A DNA stretch of 64,000 nt from Owenia fusiformis. Lineage: Eukaryota; Annelida; Polychaeta; Sabellida; Oweniidae. A program made the translations under genes and the position numbers. The stretch spans positions 2,519,318 through 2,583,317 of the forward strand of contig CAIIXF020000012.1 of assembly GCA_903813345.2 (NCBI GenBank), read 5' to 3'. Below are positions 28,001 to 43,000 of the stretch, piece by piece. Numbering within the stretch: the first letter of the stretch is position 1; the number at the start of each line of letters is the position of its first letter. The notes under the pieces were generated by a model. That model saw only the letters and a list, made by a program, of their open reading frames with translations, ran no database searches and was not told where the DNA came from.

Positions 28001-31000
28001 CAAAGGCTGGCTGCTACAATAGCATTATAATGGCATTATCCACATCACATTGCTCACAAATTATAGACTAGTTGCTCAACATAAACCCTTGGAGAAGAAA
28101 TCACAATATTCGATCAATCTCAATTAAAAATACTGACCCTTTCGATCAATTCCTCTCTATATATAAGAAAACAATAATACATACAAGATTGTTTACTTTA
28201 TGTTTGAAAATGTAAGAAATTATGGGATATATGATATTGCGTGTTAGGTCACTTCAAGAGAAGCTAGGGGATTATGGGAGAATGCTCTGTGATTATGACC
28301 AACAATGAAATAGATTATGACTGATTATGCACTGATTCTAGTGTTATTATATAAATTCTTAGTTCTCGTAATATCAAGGACTATCTGTAGTCTATATTCT
28401 TATCCAATAAGGTAATTTCATCTTGAAGTTGAATAGAGATATTTACCTCATCTCTCCTTCATTATTTTTGTTTCAAACACATCTATTAACGATTGCCCCT
28501 TAGTAGCTTATGGCCCCTTTTGTAGCATATAATATGACATAAAAGGATCTTTAAAATCAAGTTCAGGGGAACATATTAGAATCCACAATGCAAGCAGTCA
28601 TGAATGGAGAATTATGTAAAATAGAGAAAAACAGTCACCTCATTCAAATTTTAGTGAGACATGTAATGAATGAATGGACTAGATTTGAAGTGAAACATCC
28701 ATATTCCTCCCTATCAATGCTAAATGATATATTTTATAGATGCAATCAAGTAGATACTTATGTAACACAACAAGTAATGATAATACACTTTTATAGCACT
28801 ATTGCCTGTCATGATTCATCTAAAAACCATTTACTCCAGTTAGTGTAGATGATTCTTGTCATAGAGGTCCTTACACTCCTTGTGATGATAGTGGGGATTC
28901 CATTTAAAAAACAGGGGTAAAATAGAGGTTGGAACAATGAATGAAATGAATAGGATGGAAACGAAGGCCTTGTCATTATTTTTTCAAAATACTAGTAAAA
29001 CAAGCAGTCCATTCCAGTCCACGAGGAAACAATTCCTCTTTCAATTTTCAATTAGTAAAATGTTTGATATTTAATATTGTGAAATGAGGACAGAGTCAAG
29101 GCTTAAAACTTGATCAATATTTCAAAGTTCATATTAGTTGAAATACACTGTGATTCTCACAGAAAAATCAATGAAATCTGTATAAAATTGTTTTGATGAA
29201 AACACAATCGAATCAAAATCAGATTGCCGTTGGATAGCCGTCAAGTTTGATGAGCCGATAATGTTTCATTAAATATCACTGTATTGTTCGCGGTTGCCGT
29301 GCATATCTAGGGTGAAGGCATTAAACACATTTATGAGACGTGTGTGTATGTATGTGCGTTTGTGCATTTGTTCAATTGTTGAGGTCATGTTCGGGAATTC
29401 ATCTTTGTATGCTTTATTGTCTCCTTAAGGAGAAGCTACTCATCAGTGATCTCCGCTTAGAGTAACATGATTGGTTAACTTCATGTGATGTACTATATTA
29501 AATGTTTTCAGTGCTGGTTCAAGGGTGTGGTATATGCACTGACCCATTGACAATGTCCAGTGAATATCACTTTGGAATAGCTGATATAAATAACATAATA
29601 ACGGATTGGTCAATATTTCAATTATGAAATCCTTATAATTCTTCCTGGCTAGTTTAGAGAATCTTAGATTGTTTTCTTTCTTGTTTCATGGGTTAAATTC
29701 AGTATATTTTCACGGGGGTGGGTATGAACTGCTCTTGATTTCACGATAAATTACTGAAAGCTATATTTCTATTATTGGGATTCATTTGTAACATACAATG
29801 GTATCATTAGAGCTCTTTTTTCTCATCACATAATTAGAGCCCGTCTTCCTTGTCATGTACATTTTAATATGTTATGGAAATTTCTTCAATACTATCGATA
29901 GCACTGTCATGACAGTCAGCTATCAGTTCATCAAACTGACACATTCTTACTGTGTCTTAGGATTAATATCGGCAAAATATTGCAATTTTAACGATTTAAT
30001 CAAGACGCTATTTTCTATAACTGGACAGTTACAGGGACGCAATCTGAGGCAAATGAAGTCGTAGGATTTGTTTGTGTCATTGAAAAATGTCTTATTGTCG
30101 GAATTATTCTCGGGAAATATAAATCGTCCATATTCAATTTGTGTATCTTGTATTATTCATATTTCTGTTCGGGACAAGGTTATATACTGGACGGAGGCTT
30201 GGATGGATGAGTTTTTATAAGCCATCTATTTTCTCCTTGATAAATACCTTTTTATATGACTATTATTTGAATTAAATGACCATAAGATTTGTGAATTGTA
30301 TTATTTTGGGTCCTAAGATCATATTTCCTGTTTGTTAGCAGAGTTCATGTTCAAAGAGCTATTTATAACAACAACAAAAAACGAATACTGAATGTTTGAA
30401 GATAAAAACCACAAATATCATTCACAAAGGTCTTCAAATACATTGACCCATATATCTGCAAATCTGTGGTCTCACACAAACCATCAAAACCACAACTCAC
30501 TCATTTATAGACATTCAATTTGGACATATACATGTTTTATAAATGTATTTGAAATGCTTACATATTTTAAGATGATATCCATGGCATTTTCTGTATATTG
30601 TGACATCGCCTCTCACTTTCTCTGTATTTTTATTGTATTAGGCATGAAATTGAGGTCATTATTATATTCTTGGCATGAAATTGAGGAATTATCTATTTTT
30701 ATGGTTTTCGTAAACCACACTGACCACAGGACTTGTTATCTTGAGTGTGTTTGACCCATAATTCAATACATTGCACCCTATGACCCCTGTATTGTTGTTG
30801 TTTACACAGTTGAATGTAAAGCTCCAACAAATGCCTAAATTCTCGTTTACATGCATCAGTTTCATGCTTTTTGGAAGTTGCATACTGGAGTGGCATGGGG
30901 TCGGGGTGTGTGTGGTATAAACTTTGGTATAAAACTTAACCAGTCAATGACTTCTGGAAAGATAACCACAACAAGTCAAGTTAGACTAAAATTCTGTATG

Positions 31001-34000
31001 TACAGTTAAACTTATGCAATAGGATGTTGTGTGAACAGACTATAAGTGTTCATTATTAAAGGTATTCATATATAAGAAGTCCTAATAGCACAATAAGGAT
31101 GTTTTCCTTGAAGAAGGACAATAAGTTTTGAAACTTCAAAAGGCCTAAAAGTCTCACGCCACAACACAGTGCAAATTTTGGAGGTGTTACTTTAAAAAGA
31201 TGCTCATAATCACAAGTCTCCCTGTATACCTTACTGGCCAGGAAACGGGTATCAATAAAACATATTGCCAATGGCGTTCCAAAAGGTGGTAAGAAAAGAA
31301 AAGTCTTTAGGCCTTTTAGGTCTATTATCTTAAACAAGTGATGTTCTGAGCTTTGAAATAACGTCTTACAGGAAAGGAAAACATGACTGGTCTAATCTTG
31401 TGAAATGTTGATAAATCTAGGGCTTCGCTACAAAGTAAAATAAAAAATTGATCGTTTGCCGTCTGCTGACTTCAGTCAAAATATTTCTCTGGTTGTTTTT
31501 GTTTTACGTGATTTTTGCATAAAATTTGAATGAAGTGTGTTTTTTTTTGGTATTTTTATATAATATAGAGTGTGAACTTCATGTGTGTTTATTTTACTCC
31601 TGGTTTATTCATGTGTTTTAAACTGTATTTTGTATTTTAAAACATGGCCACCATTATATCTTACTTCAGGGTTCTGTTCTGATATTTTTCACCTTTTGTC
31701 TGGGAAATGTTGAACATTTTTTGTTTGGAAATCTAGCGCAATTGTCTGATTTTGAAAAATTCAAGATGTTGTGTTCTATTTCTTAATTTAGAAATGAGAG
31801 AAAAGTATTTATATTGAGATTCTATTATAAGCACAAACCTTTATTTAGTAAAAGCTTATGTTGGAAAATCAAACCAAACCAAATCCCAACTTCATCTTTC
31901 GAAAGTTCGTGCTGTTTTTTGTTGAACAACTAAGATTTTAAAACCAGCACATTATTGGCATCATTCTGTAGGACACATTTGAAATATGTGGAAAATGCTT
32001 CCAGGGCCCTATTTGACACGTCAAGATGCGGAAAAACCTTAAGGAATGCTCCCTGAAACAATAAAGATGTTTTACAGCATAGTTCCGACATATCACATGT
32101 TGTTTTAGCACCTGGAAAATGCATGTTATCTTATAGTACATTTTTCTCTTTGATTTATCTTTTTGAGATGTTTCATGATTGACAGCTATCTGCATTAACA
32201 CAGGTGTAAGGAGGTTTTTTGACACATAAGGCACTATATAGCATTCTACCTATGTGTTGTGGAAGCATAAGGCAAAGGAAAGTTAGAGATCTGAGAATAA
32301 ATTTAGAGTACATTTTTTATTTCTTTAGAGTACATTTTTGATTTCTTGGGCATATTCTTGATGTTGTGAGTATATTATTGATGTCTTGGGTACATTCCTG
32401 ATTATTATCTTGATTTCAGCTCAAACATTTATTTCATTCATTTACTGGCTCATTTTTACTTTATCATGCTCTTTATTTAGATATTTACAGTAGATGAATT
32501 TCATTACTCAAAAATTGAAATGGAGACTAGTCTCCCTATCATAAAGCTCATAAATGTATCTACAAGGTAGTAAGAAATCTGATTTATATCCTCAAATGTG
32601 TTTTTTTTCACCCATGAAGTTGGCTGGCTTGAGGTTTATGGAAGTTTATGACAACTTGAACATGTTTATCAAGTTTTCTCTGTTTTGACTGAATAAAATG
32701 TCTAATGAGCTATTTGAACTGCTTTATGGGAGTGGAGGTAAAGATAAATTATTTTTTAACAAATTGGAATGTTTTCATTTTTTAAGAGTGCTAGTTTTCT
32801 TTCAATATGTGTTATGCTTTTGACAGTAACTTATGTTGAATTCTCCCTTTTACAGTAGTTTGATTTTACATCTTAAAAGAGAGCTTCAGCTACAGATCTG
32901 CTATGCTAGTCTCTGACACTCTTATGTCTGGGTTACTCTCTTTTTGTTGTTTGATAATTTACACTCCCTCTTACAAACATGATTAGCCATTTATTTTATT
33001 CAAAAATATGCACCTTTTAGATGGCTGGTTTTGGTAGGTAATCATTATCATTTTCCTGTTTTTTCAGTTGTTTAAATCCACTGCCAAGAGAAAAAAATGG
33101 TTGCCATTGGCATTGGGTAAAACATGAGTTTCAAACTGTGTTGTTCTGCTGGTGCTATTTTCCTTGGAGAATGTCATGTTTTAGATCGCAAAATTGCATG
33201 GAAAACAGAGAGATATGCAAGGAATAAACTAAATGGGGATGTAGTTAACACTCTAAATTGTATAGAAATGTAAGAAAATCAGACAGTTCATTCAAATTTT
33301 AGAGAGAAATTGCTTGAAATAAACATGACACGGAATAACTGTGCATGGTGTTCTACTGTCAGAATCTAAATAAATCTTGGAATTTCACCTTTACACATCA
33401 TCAAAATACCTTACTCTGTAGAAACATAAATCCTGGCCCTGTTCATAAATTATATGAACTGTTTACAATTTTCAGTTGAAAATATTTTATTCAGTTCAAG
33501 GTGAAAACTCTGGATTCTTTGATATAAGTAAATGATAATGACATGTCGACAATGCTGCATTTATATTATGTAGTCCATAGTCCCAGGTCATTTCTTTATG
33601 TAAAAAGTATGTTTCACTTTTTTCTTTCATTGATAAAGAATGATTTTCTATCTGAGTGTCAATTGAAATGGAATTGTAAATAGACAAGGAACGATTCTCC
33701 ACAGTTATTGAGTGGTTTCAGGCCATTGTTAGCTAAGGATGGACAATAATTGACAAGTTGACACATTGTCCGATCTAAATTAAATTATCTCGGTAGTGTT
33801 TGGAAGAATCAATGATAAGTTAGTTTGTCGTGTTCAAATGTTGTCTATAGGAAATCATCCTGCAGAATGTTAGTGTTTACCACTTAAAATCAGGAGAACC
33901 ATTTCCTCATGGTTGCTTGGCAATATCACACGTCTGCAACTTAAATGCATTATGGGATAGAAAACAAATATTTCCAATGTAAATCTGTTATTTTTATTCC

Positions 34001-37000
34001 ATGATGTTCAGATTGTTGAACATTGTTAGAATTCTATTTTTGCAATCATTGGTTTAAGTAAATAAATGTATGCCACATATGGCAAAAAATCACTCAAGGA
34101 TAAAACTCAATTGATTTACTCATGACCTTTGATGATGAAAAACAGGAACTTAACCTGAACTGAAAATTCCAGAATATTCTCCTATTTTTCCCCAAAAGCT
34201 GTATTTCCTGAATAATATGTAAAAATTGTTTATTAGTTGTTTCCCAATAAAAAGATTAAAGCCACACTGAGCAACATATGGCGAGAAACTAGATATTTTT
34301 TCAAATAATTTCCTGGGAACTTGAGGTGATGGGGGTGATTACAAGATGGGTAAGGTAAATATGCAACAGAAATATATACGTTTCATTTGTGTAATTAATG
34401 GATTTCAATTAAACTATAAAGTACTTGTGCCATTGTACGATAATATCTAAATACCATTTTATTGGAAGATGATTTCTGTTGACGTGTCGATATTCCACTG
34501 ATATTTTTCACCTGTATTATTTGAAAAAAAGGTATTTTGATTTTACAAGAAGGGTGAAATCTAATTACAGGATACAACTGGGTTGCCAGATTTTCAGTTT
34601 GGGTTGAAAAGTATTTAATCTAAACAAGCTCTGGTTCTTGATAGATAACTGTCAGCGAAGATGAAATACAGAGTATCTCAACATCTGGTTTCCATGGATA
34701 CTTGGTACACTACCTGGTTGCCATAGCAACCATGGAGAATCATCTAAAGGACTGGTGTTTCCTGTGTTCATCATTCAGCTTGAAGTCGTCATAATTGAAA
34801 AACGTTAATCAACACTGGACTATGTTTATTTTATTATTCGGTATTGATGAAAATAATCGTATAAAGTTCCAACTTCACGCTTGGATGGTTGTAATATAGT
34901 TTCCATGTAAACCAAAAGAAGATTTACTCGTTGGGATAATGAGTTTGTATCTTTGAATTTATTATTTGTGTCTATAGGTGTTAGCTAAAAAGATAAGAAG
35001 AAATGAGAAAATTTAATTCATGACTTGATTCTGCAGCAGCCGTAGAAATATGTATCGCTCAAGATAAACCAAAACCAAGTTCACGATTTAAATCTGAAAA
35101 ACAATTTCCAATTTATCCAGGAATGATACCACATGGCCTCCAAAATATAATTTCCCGACATATTATTGAATTCAGTTCTGGGATAGTACAGTATCAAGCA
35201 TTAGTATATATTGAGAGCTGGGGTATAAGAAATCTTCAGTAAAGTAGGTATTAGTAATCTTGAGACCATCTTTATCATGTCTTATTTTTCCTTACTAAAT
35301 AGCCCATTTCCTTTGATTTTTTAGGCAAACATATCTTGGCATGATAGAGCTACCTCTCACTGATCATTCGATCCCATCCCAGCTGGTGAAATTATTTTAA
35401 GATATTCCAACGAAGATTTCTTAAAAAAGTGTGAGAACTATTCGATAGGAGTTATAAATTATGACAATATTGATGCAAACTGATACGCTCGCTGGAAATT
35501 TTGATTGGAGCATGTGAACTTATTACTTCCGCATAATAATAAGTTCTCCCTGCAAATTCTCATAAAATTGATAAGAATCTTATTTTTCTCACTGATATAA
35601 AGTGAAATTGAAGTAAATAAACAGAAATCTAATATATTTAATTAAACTAAATGATATAATTGTAAAAAATTGCCGAAAATGCAGACATTTCATTCAAATT
35701 TTTGAATGGAATCTGTAAAAACAAGAAGAATGTAATTTTCTGTCTGCTTTGGTTCAGAAGCTTTTGAAGTAGACCATCGTTAAAAGATATCAGAAATCAT
35801 GTTTTATAACTTTAAATGCTGTAAAATACAGAGGAATTAGCAAGGAACAAAATATGTCAGTACATAATTAATACTCTAAAGTGTACAGTAATGTAAGAAT
35901 ATCAAATAGTTCATTCAAATTTAAAAGAGCAATTGCGTAAAATAAGCATGAAACGAAATGATTTTTTGTCAGACCAAGCGAAGATAACTGCCACCATTAA
36001 AGTAAAATGATGAAAGCTAAATGAGATTATCTCCAAGGATACAAGGTCAACAAAGTATGATTATCAATTCTTGTTTAAAGATAAGATTTGTATATGAGAT
36101 CTAAGATCCACAAAAAACCGACCAGAAACTTTTTAACAGAACATGTTTCAACAAACACAGCTCAAAGGTTCATCTTTCTAAATATATACTACAAGTACAA
36201 TCCATGAAAACCGCAATTGAATAATATGGTGTCAAATAGATGATTAAGTATTTTGAATCTACATGTAGATCGTCCAAGGTCAGTGGCACTTATAAACACC
36301 CAAAATGTTACTCACTCAGTAATACTACCAACTACTTATAACCATAATTTATATCTTGGTAACATTTTTTACAAGTTATGGCAGTGTATAGGAGTTGTAT
36401 GAAGGTGTTAGTTAAAGGTCAGCATGTTTCCAAAACAAATTCTTTTGCAAACAGGAGTTTTTTGGTGTTTCATTCATGCTTATATGTCCCTTCCATAAAT
36501 ATTGAGAATTTTGAAGTAGGGAGATTTTTGGTAGAGTTTGTGCCTCAGAGACTGCTACTATGGGAGATATGACTCATTCGGGAGATAGTTACTGTATATC
36601 CTCAAACAATTAAACAATGATGAGATTTGGGGAATTTTCAGATTTGAGGAGAACTGAAACATTTGAGAAAATAAAGAGAAAATTAGGCTATACCCTTATT
36701 TTGGGAAGGTTTTGGATATGAAGTAAGTTGAAAAAATTGGCCACATCCATTTTTTGAAGCTTTCAGATTTTGAAGAAATCAAGAAAATTTGGCCACACAG
36801 TCATTTAGGAAAGTTACTGATTTCTGGGACTATCAAAACAGTAAATACTCCAAGTATGGAAGAAATCAGAACATTTATAGGCAATCAAGAGGAACTAATA
36901 ACTAATGAGTAATAAGCATTTCTTGATTATGGGTGGCATTTCATCAGAGCTGATCACTCCCATTAAAATCAATACATAATATGTTTTCCTCATTTCTACA

Positions 37001-40000
37001 TTTCTACTGTATTATGGGTTTATCCGTTGATGTTGGTTTTTATCGTCAATTTATTAAATGCTCTAAATCTGAAATCATAGTTGTTCGTACATGTATATTG
37101 GTGGTATGATTATGGAATATTTATTTCATGCTAGTTTGTTGTATTGTATTTTACTATTTTTACAGTCTTTATGTTTTTGAGTAAGGTTTTTGATTTATGC
37201 GAGTGTTGCATATTTTGGTACTAAAAGTCACCAATAGGTGGAAGCACCTCTCAGGGAATAATTTCTATTGCCTTTGGAATCTTTTGGCGATAGTTTTGTT
37301 GATCATATTTCAAAATATTCACGATTACGATATGTCAGAGTTGTTATTCATAGCAGCTTTGGTTTAATTTTAGTTTTTATGTATTGGTTTTATTGATAAA
37401 AAATATAAAAATGTCTTTTATTTCTAAACAACTTGTAGAAAGATATCCTTCTTATCATTTGAGGGATCGTAACATCAATGTGTAAAATATTCTTGCGGTC
37501 CAACTGTAATAAAAATGTCACTTTTGGTTATGTTATATTAGGTCATCACGCATGGACAGAAAACATATTAAATATATTGATTAAAAGAGGAGCAGCCATT
37601 TTGTTGAAAAAGCAGGACCTTGTAAATATTGAAATATATAACGCTTCATATATTGACTAAATAGGTTGTCATGGATGAGTTTGCATCAGTTCGCTATATT
37701 GCTATATTTCCCTGTTATTTGTCCTCAATCCCAGATTTAGGAAATCTATAATGGCAGAGAGGTGAGAGGGGAGGAGGTAAGCGTTGGAGGAGGTTAGGGG
37801 TGGGCTTGAGACCAGATAAATTATGGGGGAAAAACTATAATTTTATCACATAGGAGTGCATCTACTCAATTTAGAAAAAATAAAAATCTTTTTTAACCCA
37901 ATTAAGAAATCGTAAAAATACACTTGTGAAATTTTTTATGTTTTTGATGGAGAAGTTAAATTGACCTGATATGTTTATGTGATTGGCTGAAAACATGGCT
38001 GCGATATTTTAACGAAGCTTCGTTTTTATGTTATTCTGGGGAATATTTCATAATCATGGCTCCTCACATTAAATCTTGTTGATTTTAACAAAAACACATG
38101 TAGGAGTGATTTTGTATTTTTATTTGCTGAATTGTGAGTTTGTCCAAAGTTAATTAAAAATGCTTTTGTTTACACTGTTTATATTTGTATTGTTATCAAA
38201 AAACTAATTGTACTTTGTCTAAAGAATATTTTTGCTTCTTTTTCTTTCAAATGCTGTTTCCTGCTGCGTCATCTGACAATATGACATCACAACATGACAT
38301 CATTCTTCATACTGTGACATCACTCAATATTTCCCATTGCCACAACAGGTAAGAGCATTAAAGTGAAATATATGTGAATTTCCTCCCGTGAAAAAAGATC
38401 TAAGCTATGGTATAAAAACCATATGATCAAAATCAATTATTCGTTTAACAGGATATACCATCTGTGATCCATTTGGGCACCTCATAAACTTAATAGAATT
38501 AGTTTCAGTCAAAATATACATTTTAAGATAGTTTGGGGAGCAAGAAAGGAATTGCTCAACATCAACAGCTAATAAGCATCAAACCTCGTGAAATTTCCCA
38601 AATTTGTCAGTCTTTAAATGAAAATCATCATCAAAAATCACATTTAGGTTATCAACGATTTCCCCAAGAGTCCAAATTTACACCTGGTTGTCCTCTACCC
38701 ATTTTAGATAAGATAATAAAAAATTATCAACAAAAACAGTGGTCTCATCTCAAAATAACAGTTGGATTTTCTACAACATGTGGGGAGGTTTATCTCCTCT
38801 CTCTCTATGATACTTGAAACTGAAGATGTATTTCTAAAAAAAACATCTTGAAAATATACCTGCTATATTGCTGTTCCTAGGGAGGATAAGATGCTTCTAT
38901 TTTTAGATGTTCTTTTTGTTTCGGGATTTTGCAACTCTGCAAGTTTGGGTATCGTTTAGTTTGGGTATCGTTTGGGATATGTTGGGTAATGATATGAGTA
39001 GTATCATTTCAAATCTGGAAATTATCGGCCAGTATGGATATCTTGAGCCTAATATACTCACATTTAGAGAGTATACATGGACATGAAAGTTTCTTTTAAA
39101 GAAACAAAATCAATTTACTTATTAAAAAAAGTTATAATTTGATAGTCTAAAATCAGGAAATAGTCATCCAGTATATAAGTCGATTGCTTTGCGTTTAGAT
39201 TGCGCATCGGTATGTTTTCCGTAAGTTCCAATGTATGGAACACTTATACATATTAAACAGTTAATAACATTCGATGACCATTTCGCAATTAGATTGACTG
39301 ACTTTCTCATTCATTTGATGAAGAAATTGAGCAGTTATCAATTAAGAAATGGAAATTTCTTTTAATTTCTGTCTGGTCAGTGCCCTATATTTCGGTCTTA
39401 AAAATCAATTGGGGATCCATTTCTGAAAATGCTCAACTTATATTAGATATCACTTTTCGTTATAATTCGTCAAAATTAAATATAAAACTGATTTAGTATG
39501 CTGTATAATTGTATTACATTAAAGTACACAAGCACTGTGCGAAGATTATACTCATTTCACCTTATTTATGGAGATATCTAGATACGAACATTGCGAGGGA
39601 CGCCATCATAAATTGCAGCCATCACTCTGTTTTGACGTTGGCGGCAGAAAAACTCAGATTTTTTTATCAGCCAATCAGTGACTTGTGACATCACAAAGTG
39701 CATATATGGATATTGGATTTTGATGATTTGAAAGTAATTTTAGGTTATGACAAATCGTATATTGAGTTGAACTTATGGCCAGTTCCAACTCTTAGATTGC
39801 AGTTGTTCATTTCTATTGAGTTATATCACATGTTTGAGATATATCCCCTCGTTTATTCTCGTATCACTTTGCATTTTGCATGTCAGTCTTGGGAGCTCTA
39901 GTTTGAACATACATAAAATGTTTTTTCTTAATGTCAGTGAATATTTTTTTCTTGCTTATTCCTACCATTTTGTGTTTTAAAGTATACAGTTTGGAGCACA

Positions 40001-43000
40001 GATACAAGAAAAATAGATAATTGGCTCATATGAGATCACTTGATTACTTCACCTCAAGATTTCTTCAGGAAAATATGCTTTAAAAGCTTTAAATATTTCT
40101 ACATTTCTAAGAAATGCTTCAACTCAACATGTTGACACAAAAGACCTGATCGTTCAATTGTTAACAGAGAATCTTAGAGTAATATTCAATCTAAGGGATG
40201 ACATTAAGAAAACATAACATTTCCATGGATTTTGTGAGGGAGTCTCTGATTTATCCAAGTCGTTAAAATATATGACATCACCGGGTCTTTCCGCTGATGA
40301 AATGGTCATTTGGGAGTACTTTCAATCGAAACAGTTTGATAGACCCATTATAAACTCTGATGACTTTGGGAAAATCACGATGATTCCTTCCGAGAAAGTT
40401 TTGAAATTCTCGTAGTTTTGCAATGAAATATCTTAAAATAAGGATGAAAGGATAATGAAACATATTCTCGAGAAAATATTTAAGTTCTGAACTACTACAG
40501 AAAATTTTGACTTTTTTGTTGAGTTAAGAGTTACAAATCGATTCAGGGCAGGATGTAAGGATCTGCAAGGGTCTTTAGAATTGATGAGCGAATTGTGAAA
40601 AAAATCCCAAAAATGATATCTACGAAACGTTAATGAGTTTGGATTTTAATAATGATCTTCATATACTTGATGTTCTGATAGGAACATTGCAATTTTTCTT
40701 TCATTTTGAGACAGAAGTCGATAATGTTGGCACAGATTAAATACGTTCATACAAAGATATTGACTTGTATAAGAATTGTCTAAATGTCCGAGATTACACA
40801 TCATTCATGGTTCGCCCAATTCATGTTGGTTCTGTTAATACTGAAAATGTTTGGGAACTTATGTTGAACGCATGTCTCCTGTAAATGAGTCAACAGTCAC
40901 TGTTTGCCAGAGCAGGTCCGCAGTAAATGAGCAAATAGATTTCTATTTGCCGATGTCGCAAAACAGTTTAAGGATTCAAAGATTTGTAGTGATCATACAA
41001 TTATTTCCGTCAAATGATGATTAACTCAATTGTTCCATGCCTTGGGTTTATTTATGACATTTTCGGGGTTCAACCCAAGATTAAAAAGTTCAACTTTCTT
41101 TACACTGTTGTATTTAATGAATATTAAAAACAATGAAACCAGATTTTATAGAACAATAAATCTAGCTTTGTTTTGGCTTCTTTTACTTAATTCATAGTCC
41201 TTGGTTTTCTAGGGTACATGTATTACAAAATCTGATGTCGTGACATTTAACCATGTCATTTCATTTCTTCTGACATCATGTTATTTAACCATGTCATCTC
41301 ATTTAGTCATGTTGCTAGTGGAACAGAAAGATGTGATGAGTGTCAGAATGAAATCTGTCTTATTTATGAAATTGTTGTCGGAACATTTAATGCAAGGGCC
41401 AATTGAATCTTGATTAGAAATCATTAATTAGTCTAAAAAGTACCCACGGGAAGTGTATTGCAATGCTTGAAGCTGAACCGACACGGGTGCCATATTAATA
41501 CATATTTCTCTAATTGCGAATATTCAGCATTATAAGAAATGAGATCTCTTTAAAGAATCAACGGGTAACGAATCACGACTGAAACATTAACTCATAGAGA
41601 GGTACTATACAACTTCAAAGTAGGTTCACCTAGAAATTCAATATCACAACTCAGGCTATTTCATGCATGATATCTCTGAAAATGTAGCAAATAACAAAAG
41701 ATAAACTAAACAGACTGGAAGTATGGACCCATATCTATATTAAAATCACAAAAGGTTGGATAGTTTAATCAAATTATTCTGAGATATTAAGAAAAATCAG
41801 GATCGCCAGATTGATATTGCTTGGATAGGGGTATTGATTGTTGGCTTGTTACACCAGTGTGTTAATGTATTGAAGTTTTTGATTAATGCCTGGTTTATAA
41901 TTCCGATATTTATAACAAGAATATTTTTTAGTTGCTACAATTATGGTCTCTGCTCTTGTATGAGTGCAAGGAAACACATTATTTGAGTGTAAGAAAATGC
42001 AATGTATGAGTGCATGGAAACTCTATATCCATATTTGGATATTTTATGTTTCAAATTCGCACACTGTCCTGATCTATACATTACCTATCAACATTGAGCC
42101 CAGTACTGGAAAATGCTCAATTAAGGAACAAGAAAAGTTTGATAAACAAGCAAAAATATGTACATATAGATAGAGAGAGAGAGAGGTCATGGCCTGGCTT
42201 GTATCTGTTAAAATTCCTTCTAAATGCAAAACTGAAAGATACGAAGAGCAACACAATGTTTAGAGTATATTTTAAGAGTAAGGCATGACAAATTAACAAA
42301 AACGAAATAGAAATCAATGAATTGGCTGATGCCCTCATTTTCCAGATCCAATCTCTTTTTCAAGCATGTCCAATATGCCAAGAACCAAGTAAAAATCTGT
42401 GTAGGATTTCATTTAAGATCCAATTCCTTTCCCAACTAGATTACTATTATGAGATCATTGCTTGGGGATTATGGTCAAATATTGTCTCCGACATTTATCG
42501 ACCCAGTCCACCCAATCCCAGTCTTTTGATATACTTGACGGGAGTCTGAAAAAGTTGAGAAATTCTGAGAAATACTATACATAACCATGCATTATACTAC
42601 CAATATTATTATGCATTTCCCATTGTAAAGATGAAATAAATGTAAAAAGTACGAAGTTCCTTACATATTGAAATTGTTAGCATTGCCAAGAAGGGATTAT
42701 TCTAATAATTTCAATCAATCGAAAACAAGACATATATTGTCTTAAACGTGATTGTCAAAAAACCAATTGGAATCTAGCCAATCACAATAATGGCTTCTGT
42801 TAGGCGTCTGACAAGGAATTTGCGTTTCATATAATGAAAACGGCTAAGATTTTCGGTAAATGAATTAGGAAAGTCTATGTATAAGGCCCTGTCAGTCAAT
42901 CTCTGGATTGCTTTGTCGAGAATGGAATAATTGACGAACTGAGCTATAATTGTTGGAACCTTAGTCCACATGGTGACCCTTCTGAAATGTAGATGCTGAA

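Noticed and set aside
30392-30754. 120-codon + strand ORF in the giant intron
   Set aside because: Low-complexity, His/Asn-rich then Cys/Phe-rich, no domain, no splice context. AT-rich introns yield such ORFs by chance.
31056-31337. 93-codon minus-strand ORF with hydrophobic product
   Set aside because: It overlaps an inverted repeat around AGGCCT and resembles no known family; most likely incidental to a foldback element.
38533-38817. 94-codon + strand ORF with Gln/His-rich product
   Set aside because: It starts only at TTG, has no recognisable domain, no supported splice phase with the Musashi exons, and lies in repeat-rich intron. Kept as chance unless transcript data show otherwise.
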